From positions 62,001-126,000 of the forward strand of contig OZ017758.1 of NCBI GenBank assembly GCA_963969365.1: a DNA stretch of 64,000 bases, written 5' to 3'. Shown here one piece after another: positions 36,301 through 46,800 of this stretch (the stretch's first letter is position 1; the number at the start of each line of letters is the position of its first letter). The stretch is from Asterochloris sp. CNOR1 (taxonomy: Eukaryota > Chlorophyta > Trebouxiophyceae > Trebouxiales > Trebouxiaceae). The notes under the pieces were generated by a model. The model was not told the origin of the DNA, did not search any database, and saw nothing but the letters and a program-made list of their open reading frames with translations. Both the position numbers and the translations under genes were made by a program.

Positions 36301-39300
36301 CTTAAAGCAAGGCAACGCACCTGAGCTGGCCTCCGCAGACGGTAGCTTGGGCTGGAAGGAGTCCCCAGCGCCTGCCTGAGCATATTTGTTGGGGCTGAAG
36401 GACTCGATATCAGCTGTGCTTGTTGTAGCAGTGAAGTCCTCAATCCCAGCCCTGCAGGTGCACACGGCAGGCTTCTGTTGCCGTTTGCATCAGGCCTCTG
36501 TGGGAAACGGATTCTCATTTGACCTGCTCAGCGTCCACTGCTACCCTTGCAAGCGACAGCCCCTCTGGTTGCAATCATGACTGATGTCTGGTGCAGGCAA
36601 GGGCTCAGCTTGCCGGTTTCAGACAGAAGCTGCTGGCAGGGCACCAGATGGCACACCAGACCCAGCCAGCGAGCGCTGCAGGAAGCAGCCTGAGGGCATG
36701 CAGCAGGTGTGAGCTACAAAACAAGCTGAACCACACCATTGAATCGTGTAAGTCCCTGGGCGAGCTTGACGTGCTGTCTCCGCTTTGCTGCAGGAAGGTC
36801 GCCACTGCCAGGAGGCACGTGCAGGATGCAGCTGCCAAGAGAAGGCTGGGCTGCCCCTGCCATGTCAGCAACAAATGTACCCACCCTGAGGATGAGTTGG
36901 CGCTAGTCTCGGGTGTGGATGAGGGTGCAGCCTGGCCGTAAGCGTACCAGGGCACCAGGCCCACAGTCTGCAGCCAGTTGATCTTGTTCCACAGGATGGA
37001 GGTCCAGTCGGTGTCCACAAGGCCACCAGTGTCACCTGTAGTGGTCAGACTGGCAGGAGAATCAGATATGCAATGGACACTGCTGCTGTCTCATGCGGGG
37101 GCGTTGCCGCTTCAAACTGCAGACAGTGTGTGATTGTGAAGCATCTGCCTGGCATGCGCCCAGGCTGCTGAGGCTTACAACAAGTGCAGCACTATGCTGT
37201 GTGCAGGTGCACCATGGACCGCTACTCACCGCTGTTGGCGTTCCACGCCCACCAGAAGACATTGGGAATGGCGTTGTGGAGCCCATCATTGGCGGCGCCT
37301 GCATACATGGTTGTGGAAGTGCAGCGGCTGGTGAGGCATAGGCAGGACCAGGGACGTGATGTCTGCCTGCTGACCAGCTGGGCCTCAGTCTCGATATGCA
37401 GAGAGCAAGAGACTCTGTGGGCTGCCCTGGCTGCCAGGCATGCAAGCAGCTGCCAGGCTTCTGCATGGCCGGAACCTCCCTCTTGAAACATAGGAGCCTG
37501 GTCTGATGCAGTGAGGTCAGCCAAAAGGATGAATGCCCCCTGGCGTAGGTGGAGGAAGCCGAGGGGTGCTCACCCAGCCCAGAATGACTTGACTCTGCCA
37601 ACTCAAGGGAGTAGTCGGCCTTCTAAGGTGAGTTGACTGCATGTTCACTAGTGAAACATGAGCCGGGGTCAAGCCAGCAGAAGCAGGCAGCCATCACACC
37701 TGCATTGTTGAGGTAGGAGGAGAAGTCAGACATGCACTGCGCATCCCGCGGGTCCTGGAAGGCGGTGCCGGTCTCGCCGATGACCACAGCAAACTGGGTG
37801 CACTGGCCGCTGTCAGCGCAGTAGCCCGCCTTGTTGAGGTAGCCAAAGGACTGGGACAGGCGCAGCCACAGTGGGGCGCCTGAGTACCGGTCGGTGGCCG
37901 TGGAGATTGAGGGCGGGTACACATGGGGTGCCACAACCACCTGCACAGGCACAAGTTCAGTGCAATTTGTGGATGTGAAGACAGGACAACTAACATTGTG
38001 TTGGGTCGCAGACAGCCTGCGCAGATACACCTTCTCAGCTTCAGGGCATCACTCCGCTGCAGTACCATGTCGCCCCAAGCGACTAAGTGTCCGGCAGCCA
38101 TGCAGCGGCCCCTCTCTGCATGTTCCCCCAACGCTGCTGGCAGCACCAAGGGGTGTTCACTGCAGCGGCAGGCTGAGCGGCCAGCTCACTGCATGTTCTG
38201 GGGCCTGCTTGCCCACAGGTGGACAGCTCTGATGCAGAATGGCGGTACACCCAGGACGTGGCCTGACAAGTGTTCAACGCTGCTGGTGCCTGCTGGCATT
38301 GCAGATGTTGAAGCCCACATTCACATCAGAGCTGAGGCTGCCTGAGAGCTGGGGATGAGGTGAACCCACCTGAGCCACATATGGCCTCGTGATGACCTGC
38401 TCAAAGAAGGGGCGGGGGCTGCTGATGCCGTACTCCTGCAGGACGCTGGGGTCTGTGGCAATGCCGTCGCCCCAGTTCTCCACCAGCGCAGCCTGCCCGC
38501 ACCCCTCAATGAAGAACAGCAGATTGTTGTTGACGGGGTAGAGGGCATCCATGGCTGCCAGAGCCAGGTCGCCATACCCTGCAGGCGAGGCACTTGCTGA
38601 AGCCCTTGCTGAAGCGACAGCAGTCCCAATGAACAGTGCTGTCAGTCTGGCTTGCACAGTGCGGGGTCAGCCAGGAGGCCGCAGATGCAGCGAGCTCCTG
38701 GACAAGGCACGCACAGGGCCATATCCAGCACTCAGCCGCAGCAAGCAGGCTTGGGTGCTCCACCGAAAGATGTGATGCAGCAGTGGGAAAAGCTCTGTTA
38801 GATGCTGGTAGTTGTGGCTCCAGCATCAAAGTCTCCACAGTGGCAGTGGGTCACCTGGCACGCCATTCTGTGCACTCCACTGCATGCTGACGACGTCAGG
38901 CTCGTTCAGAATGTCAATCATGAGGCGCCCCGCTGTGACCGGGTCCTGGCTGCACGCCTGGACGAGCTCCACCCAGTAGCTGACCCAGGTCTGTGTGCCT
39001 TGTGTGAGCACGGTGTTGTCCAGGTTCAGCCTGCAGGGCAGACCGCAGCCCTTGCAGCCAGACGGTGTGAGAGGCAACAGGTAATGGAGCACACAGTGAC
39101 AGCTGCACAGAGTGAGGCTTACTGGTTGTCCAGCAGCACGTAGAAGCCATTGTTGGCAAAGAATTGAGCTGTGTAGGCCAGTCTGTTGAGGCCACTGTCA
39201 TTTGGAACATAATCCCTGCAGGTGACCAAGACGCTTGTGATGTCACTGCACACAAGTGGCGGCAAGCAGCAGCCGAGTAGCAGCTCACGAGCAGACACCG

Positions 39301-41692
39301 GGCGTCTGAGGGGGTGGGTTGGGCTGAGTTGGAACAACCGTGGCTGATGTCACAGTGGCACCTGCAAGCCAGCCATGCTCACAGCTCATCACCACTGAGC
39401 TCAGCAGTCAGACATCTGCCTGTCTGCCATCAGCCATGCAGCTCAGCCTGCCTTTGGAGCTTGCAGGCAAGCAATCGGCTGCAGGAGTCATGCAACTCCA
39501 CAGCTGTGCAACTTCAAGATTCAAGTGTGCTGCTGCTGCCACAACAACCATTGCAGCCTTCTCCCAAGTCAGCATCTGGGAATGTAGGCGGCTTGGGAGG
39601 AGGCACTCAACGTGCTGTCCAGCAAAGGAGTCTCAAAGGGTCAGGTGCTGAGCCCAAAGTGACCTGTTCGTTGTGGAAGCTGGCAGCTCACACATCTTTC
39701 GGGCTCACCAGGTGCTGTGACAGAGTTGAGCACCACATCGGGTGTGACCTGCCCACAGGTGCGGGTCTGGGACGAGGGCGTCTTGTTCAAAGTGTACTGG
39801 AAGCTGAAGGGCAGTCTGACTGCATTGAACCCCAGGAGCTGCAGACACATGTGCAAGTAGGTGCATGGATCTGAGAGAGGTCCTGACTGCTTTGTCATCA
39901 AGCAGACGCAGCAAAGAGATAAACAATGGCAAATTGATGATCGTGAGAGTTTGGGGCCTGACACTGAGAAGGGGCAAAGCACTTCAGGGATCGCAGGATC
40001 ACAAACTGCCTGAGCATGTGCAGCTGCAGCATGCATGACTCTCATCCTCAACGTCTCTGAGAGCGCCAGCTGAATGTCAGCATTGCAGCACAGCAGAAGT
40101 GAGGTGCCTCTGCAGCCCACCTGGAGGCGGTAGACGATGGTGGCAAAGTCCTGTGTGAGCTGGGTGCTGCCCTCCCAGAGGCCATCCAGGAAGGTGTTCC
40201 TGTGAGCGCATAGTGAGTTGGATTGGCGTGTTCAAGGTGAATGTGTCTGAAGACATTCTACAGTGCCATGCAAGGGCACATGCATGGTGGCCAAGGACAG
40301 CAGCCCCAGCGCCTGAAGGCTCCCCACTCGTCCCAGCGCGGCCAACAGTGCCAGCTGGACGACGCTCAGCACGTCTGGGTGGCCAGATGATCTGGCCCCC
40401 AGACGTGCTGAGCGTCGTCCCGCTGGACTCGATGGCCCCGCCGCTGGGCGGTGGGGGTGGCGCTGGGGCTGCGACGCTGACCTGGCAGGGGCTACCTGCA
40501 TTGCAGAGACAGGATGCCCTGACGTAGACATAAGCTGACGATGGCTACAGCAGTCGCCACAAGCAGCAGCAAACATTCCTGTTGATTGTTCTGTGCGGCA
40601 GTCTGCCCCCAGCGTGGTGGACCACAGATCTGTGTGACTTTGCTGGAAACCCGGGAGGATTTAGCATGGAGAAGGCGCTTGTACTACTGCGCATGTGCGG
40701 CTGAAAGCTTCTGCTCAAGTTGCCGGAGCCAGGCATATTCCTGCCCAGCACAGCGGTCCACCACATTCTGGGTGGTGCTGAGATGCTTATCGCAGTGCTA
40801 TCCTGGCACCAGCCCACCTCACAGGCAGAGCCCTCTGTGGGCAGCAAGGCTCCAGGCCAGGGAGGCCAAATGTGTATCCCACCCCAGGCCTGAGGTCAGC
40901 TTGCGCACCTGCTATGGAGACCTTGTAGGGTGCCAGGCTGGAGGCATTGGTGTTGGCCTCCACCACCAGGCCAAGGGAGATGGTGTTGATGGAGCTGGGC
41001 AGCAGGCTGAGGAAGTACTGCGTGACCGTGCCTGCAGCAGAGAGGTCATCTTGAAGGCGCTGCATGGCAGCTGGCAGAGGCAGCTTCTGTGTTGCTGCCA
41101 AAACCAGAGTGACCTGCGACGGCACCATTATTGGCATGCAGAGGGAGTTGCTTGGCAAAGTGCACGTCACCTGATGTTGCTGCATGACACAGGTGAACCA
41201 CAAAGCATCACTACAAATCAGCGCGAGCATGTGACTGCTGCAGGTGCGACTTGAAAGCGAGCAGCCTGCTCTATGAAATTAGGCCCTGGAGCCACAATTG
41301 CAGAGGCGGCACTGTAGAGGAGGGCATCACCTTGAAAGACTGCTGCCTGCCTCAGCAGAACAGAGCTGCTCACCTGAGATGGTGCCGCCCTGCACAGCCC
41401 CATTATACTGCCAGTTGATGGCGCTGAGGGCTGAGAGGTAGGCTGGGTTTGTCACGTCCACGCTGAAGGGCACTGCAATGGCTGCTCCACCAGGGTTGGT
41501 CACCTGGAGCTCCAGTGAGGCTGCATACTGGGGGCCCGTGCTGCTGAGCTGCCAGCTGCTCCCCACATTGACCAAGACCTGGCATGTCGCTGGCGTGGAG
41601 CTGGGTGCTTGCGCAGGTGCTGCCAGGTTGGCCTGCCCATAGCTGCATGCGGCCGCTAGCAGCTGAACCAGCAGCAGCCGGAGCAAGTGCAT
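30301..41692 (-). CDS. Secreted dual GH5 (cellulase-like) protein with terminal CBM-like domains; second GH5 lacks catalytic residues
   Basis: Exons, read leftward: 41692-41374, 41031-40909, 40495-? (end unresolved), 40199-40121, 39838-39709, 39361-39289, 39215-39123, 39030-38855, 38578-38370, 37940-37700, 37298-37230, 37035-36885, 36451-36321, 36150-35985, 35738-35597, 35207-34987, 34213-34074, 33584-33382, 33033-32790, 32412-32222, 31924-31799, 31311-31075, 30504-30301. From 40199 to the stop all 20 exons keep phase (1075 codons), so this is one gene. In order: signal peptide (MHLLRLLLVQLLAAACSYG); beta-sandwich resembling CBM2; PPPPP linker; GH5 domain 1 with AVRLPFSF, DILNEPDV (acid/base Glu), APHVYPPSIS, VIGETGTAF (nucleophile Glu); Ser/Thr linker with GIEDFTATTSTADIES; GH5 domain 2; second CBM-like domain; Ala-rich tail. 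Domain 1 should cleave beta-1,4-glucan; domain 2 cannot by the usual mechanism. The exon-3 to exon-4 join fails at a hairpin (40351-40426). Confidence 0.78.
34310..34365 (-). repeat. Copy of a GH5 exon junction
   Basis: GGACATCAGCCACCTTCAATCAG resembles GGACATCAGCCACCTGCACAC at 34201-34220, the start of the exon at 34213 with its acceptor. The copy has lost the CTGCA needed for splicing. Confidence 0.6.
40351..40426. repeat. 76-bp near-perfect inverted repeat inside the GH5 gene
   Basis: Arms of 36-37 nt (left 40351-40387, right 40391-40426) pair around a TGA loop with one mismatch and one single-base bulge. The core is GACGACGCTCAGCACGTCTG and its reverse complement. It lies directly after the coding sequence for the PPPPP linker, where the first GH5 beta strand is expected. 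Confidence 0.9.
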
Positions 41693-42675
41693 GCTGACCG
41701 GCTGAGAGCAACTTCTATGTCCTCAGTTGTGTGTCCTGCAGCCACAGAATAAAGCGCTTGACTGGTGCTAAGCAGACAATCAGCTGCTTGGTGCACACTG
41801 CTGCTGCCTGGACTGTGACACCTGCAAAGCGCTGCAGCACACATGTCTGCTGATGCCCTCGCACAACTGATCACGCAGGAGCAGTTTGAACCACAGTCAG
41901 CGTTTCGCCCTGGCAGCTCCCTCCTTGTACAATTGGCCTGCTGCACACCTGGCCGGATCCTTTGGCAGGGAGGAGGATCATACAGCATGGCATCTGCCTC
42001 GGCAAAGGTGTTGCACCATGCATGGGTGCCTTCCTAAACCCATCAGCGTGCAGAATGGAATGCCACATGTACAGTCAATGGTTGAGGGACGGCAGGCACT
42101 CGCTGAGTCACCGATAGCCAGTTGAGGAGCTGCTGCCTGGGCACTGTCCCCAGGTCTGAGGGCGATGAAGATCCGCCGATTGCCTTCCCAAGCCTGCCAA
42201 CGCCTGCTCGAGATTTGAATGGCAGACGGGCGCCAAGCTGCCAGGCCTGCAGCCTTAGAGCCTGTGTCCCTGACCTGACCTGCGATATACAGCGATCCGC
42301 CCAGGGATGTAATCGTCTCGCAATGTCTTACTCAGGGGTCACTATCCATAAAATGGTGTCACTTTACTCCCCAGCTGGCAGCAAGCCAGCTCAAATGGCC
42401 TGCAGGGGCCTCAACACGTTTCACACTTAGTGAAAATCAGTGACATATCATCAGCTGCAGATGATGAGACAGAAGTTATAAGGGAGGACCTGCCAGCTGA
42501 ACCTACAGCCTGGTCATCCTCCACTGCCCAGTGTCCTGGGCAAGATTCATCATCAGGAGAAAGTGCATTCATGGCAAGACGCTTAGCTGCGGCGAGGCAC
42601 AGCACGTGCTGCAAAGCAAGGGGAGTCTGTCGGATTGTCTCTGTGGGCAAAGCACATTGCTGAAGTGCTGCAGCC
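41693..42675. other. Intergenic, upstream of the GH5 gene
   Basis: This lies between the coiled-coil gene stop (42676) and the GH5 gene start (41692), both leftward. It holds the GH5 promoter and the coiled-coil 3' UTR. I see no gene in it. Confidence 0.5.
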
Positions 42676-43807
42676 TCAGGTCTGTGATGTGCGCCGAGAG
42701 CTGCTCCTGGATGTGCCATCTGGCTCCCATTTGGCCCTCATCTGCTTGTAGCTCTGCTGCAGGTCAGACAGCTGCTGCTGCAACGTGGGTCCTCTCTGCC
42801 TCGGCTTGCAGTCCACTGTGTCTGCTTCTCCGTTCTCAAAACCTGCAGGACGCAGCGACTTTGCAGAACTTGTACACACTGTGCACTTCTTGTGGCACTG
42901 CAGCCACATGCAGCCACCTGTGTGCAGCTGCCGCATGTCACGCCAGGTTTCCAATTGGACTGGCTCAGCTGATTGCATCTCTTTGCCCCCAGACAGCAAG
43001 CAGTGATGCAGCAGCCTTACAGCTCGGGCAGATGCACATGGCAGGAGCCCCAGGTGTTCCGCTTCCCAGCCGCCGTGCCAGATGACGGCGCAGCAGGCTC
43101 TGCAGCTCAGGCGACTGCAGGAGCCAGCGGCCCCAGTGTCACTGGCTGTGCAAAGTGGGCGGCTGCCGACAGCAGCGCTGGTGTCACCAGCCTTGCAGCT
43201 CTGGGCGGCTGCACCAACCCCCAGGGCGACTGCGCAGATCAGCAGCTCAAGCGTCACCTGGCACCTCCTGCTGCTTCCCTGAGGTCTCAGCTGCCTCAGG
43301 CAGCTTGCCTCTGCCTGGGCTCCGGCTGACCTGTCGGTCCCGGGGCCGCAGCCCAGTGCCCCCATCTTGGGACTTGGCTGCTGACTGCTGTGCATGCTCA
43401 GCCTGGGGCCTGCTGACTGCCCCGCCCTCAAGAGCTGCCACCTGAACAGAGATCTGCTGCGGCATCTGGTGCTCTACGGGCCCACTGCTTGTGGACGAAG
43501 CCTGAGAAGTGGCACTGTACGTGTTACAAAGCCCAGCTGCAGGGGGCTCCTCGTGAGCTGCAGCTGGCACAGCATCCAGGGCTGATTGGCTATGGGACCT
43601 GCTGAGCGTACCGCGGCCCTGGGAGAGGGCTCTCTGCAGCGTCTGCGCCACACGAGACTTCGACTTCACCTGCACGAGGCGCTTGTCAACACAAGCTGCC
43701 AAGGCACAGCATGGACTGGCAGGAGGCCTAGGTCCCTGTTGCTGTCTCCTGGAGCGCAGTGCAGGAAGGCATGCCAAGTGCAATATGGGCGCCACTTTCA
43801 AACACAG

Positions 43808-43845
<38 letters not shown>

Positions 43846-46800
43846 GCATGTGTCGCTAAGAGCTTCTCACACAGCACTTAATGCTATGCTCTGCACAAGC
43901 TTTTGCCTGTGACACAAACAGAACACAAACAAGCCCTTTGTAGGCAAAGGAAGGCTCCAAGCCTGCAGCACCACTTGCCAGCACTCTTGAGGCGCTGCCA
44001 AGCGTGCACCCTGATGACAAAGTCTCATCTCAGTGTTAGCATGGCAGTCAGTAATAATGGTAGTCTGCAGCCAGTAATAATGGTAGTCTGCAGCGTTCTC
44101 CAGCACTACTGGCATGACACGCCTCCACTGAAGAACCCCGCACCTCTCGCTGCGCCTCTGCAAGCCTCTGGTTGACCTGCTGCAGCTCAGCAGCCAAAGC
44201 GTCTTGCCCATGCTGTGCAGCACTCAGCCTCTCCTGACAGGTTATCAACTCTGCCTGTACACATCAGGCCTACTTTGAGGAACACGCAACTGTGCGGAAG
44301 TTCCCAGCCTTACTCATAAGTGAGCTAAGGAGCTGAAGGTCACAATTTGATGCAGGCAGCAATATGGACCTGAATCACATATTGCTATGTCCTCCTTGGT
44401 GACGTCCTTAGGAAGCCACCCTTACCCCATCACGCCACCTTTCCTTGACATGCATGCCCCTGCACACCTGAGTACTGGCCAGCTTTGGCTGCTGCTGCTG
44501 CAGCACCTCCAGCTGCTGCTGCACAGCTGCAAGCGCCTCCAGGTCCCGCCGGTGCAGGCTGGCCATGTTGGCTTCCTTGTCGCCAGCTGCATGTGCTGCA
44601 GACCGCGCTGCATCCACCTGCTTCTGTAGGGCTGCCTGCTGGCTGAGCAGGAGACCCACGCGCTCTGCATGTGCATGGCAAGGTTTGTATGATGTTGCTT
44701 GCTGGCTGAGCAGCAGATCCATGTGCTCTGCATGTGCATGGCAGGTCTTCTGTAGGCTGCCTACTGGCTGAGCAGGAGACCCACGCGCTCTGCATGTGCA
44801 TGGCAGGGTTTGTGTGAAGTTGCTTGCTGGCTGAGCAGCAGATCCATGTGCTCTGCATGTGCATGGCAGGTCTTCTGGAGGCTGCCAGCTGGCTGAGCAG
44901 CAGATCCACGTGCTCTGCAAGCGCGTGACAGGCTTTTGGGCCGTTAAAAAGATTTTTGGGCTGCACAGGGCACTGAGGCAATCAGCAGGGCTGCATGGCC
45001 ACGGCAGCCACCTTGAAGCCAGGAACACCACTCCAGATAATCTGCACAGGTGGAAGCATAGCGCATACAATCCAACAAATGTCACACTCCCTGTCGTGCA
45101 TTGTGGGGAAGCACAGGCACTTGGAGATGGAGCCTGCTGCAAAGCCGGCACCCAAGGCTGACAGAAAGAGCAATGGGGCTTGTTCTGAAAGGGGCTGCAT
45201 CCTATGGGGGAGATCATCCCACCTTCCTTGGGGTCACCCAGACCTCCCGCCTCTACTTTGTGAGGGGAGGCTTGCATCACATTCCTGACACCTCACACAG
45301 GCAGCACAATCATGCCCCAGCAGGTGTCATGGTACCACTGTGAAGCACCTGAACCTTTGAAGACCCTGGAGGCTGTTGCAACATGCAGGCAGTCATGCCT
45401 CGAGCAGGAGAATGTTCAATATTGCCTGGGACTAGGCCATGTTCGGGAGATCGACGTTAAGTGCTCGAGTAGACTCGAGCGCTCATCATCTGATTAGCCA
45501 CCGCTTTTGCATCCTTGACTATATAAGTCTATCCCTAGATAATGTAGCGGTGCAAACTACACTTGGTGTGCTCGCAGCACCGTACAGGAGCAGGTGCTGC
45601 TCTGGGCTCCTTCCCCAGGAGACGTGTCTGCCAAAAGACACTTGCAGTGCGCCCCATGTCAACCTCGCCATCAACCCATGCACGCGCTCTTGCCACTGCA
45701 TCTTCTACACTCACCCTGGAGCTGTGCCTGCCCCTCCCGCAGCTCATGCACCTGCTGGTGTGCAGCCTGCAGCTCCCGCTGTGCCTGCAGCCCCGCGGCC
45801 TGGCTTGCGGACAGCTGCTGCTGCAATGCCGCCTCTGCAGCTGAGTCTGACAGCATGGCCTGCTGCAGCTGCTGCAGTTGCGCCTGCAGGGTGGCTACCA
45901 GCTGCAGGCAGCAGACATGTCTCAGCCCACAGGCCACACACTGGCGCCCATGTGCTGGCTGTCCTGCAACAGGCAGCCAAACCCCTGCAGCCCTGCCAAA
46001 CCCATGCCACACCGCTGCTTCCACAGTCAACCCCAGCAGGTGACCTCCAGATCTCACCTGTGGGCTGCAAGTCTGGGTGGAGGACTCCCCAGCTCTATTG
46101 AGGCATCGCACATACAGGAGTCGACAGCAGGGGTTTCACAACAGCAGGTGCAAATGGACACCTTGTGGGATCTGTGGTGATCAGAATCAGCATCCAACCC
46201 TCCAGGCAGTGTTAATGATGACTACCAGGTTTATGTTGACTGCCACTGCCCTGGACTATCATGCAAGGCTGGCCCATATTCTGATGCCAGCCTGCGGCGG
46301 CGTCATGGCCTGACATGCATGGCCAGCAACTTGCAGCCCTGCCAGGGAAGCTCAGTCAACCCTACCTGAGCCTGTGAGCAGACCTGCTCCAGCTGCTCCG
46401 TCAAGACCTCTAGGTTCACGCCTGAGCCTGCACCCTTTGCACTTGGCTGCCGGAGGTGTGACTCCCCGGTCCCATGCTCCGCAGCCACTGGCGCCTCCCT
46501 GCTGTGCTGGCCGTCGCGGCCTGCCAGCAGGGCGGCTGCACGCTGCTGGAACCCTGCCAGGTTTTGCAGGCGGGTTGTCATGGCAGCAGCCTCCGCATGC
46601 AGGCCGGCCACCTGCGCGCGCAGGTGCTGCACTTCCGCCCTGCTGTGTTGGTGCGCAGCTTCTGCAGGCAGGCACGCCAGAGCCTGTCAGAGCAGGGAGA
46701 TGATAGCGGCAATGTGGCGCGCAGGTGCTGCACCTCCGCCCTGCTGTGTTGGTGCGCAGCTTCTGCAGGCAGGCACGCCAGAGCCTGTCAGAGCAGGGAG

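Noticed and set aside
30301-36451. A second, independent GH5 gene
   Set aside because: No start codon or signal peptide precedes it; the linker exon 36451-36321 joins in phase to the last exon of the upstream GH5 domain (GG + G), and all 20 exons from 40199 onwards stay in frame.
43247-43257. Stop of the coiled-coil gene at 43247
   Set aside because: A donor at 43257 (CCAG/GTGACG) joins in phase to a further coiled-coil exon (LQQQLSDLQQSYKQ) ending at 42676; the longer model is preferred, though an intron-retaining form could end here.
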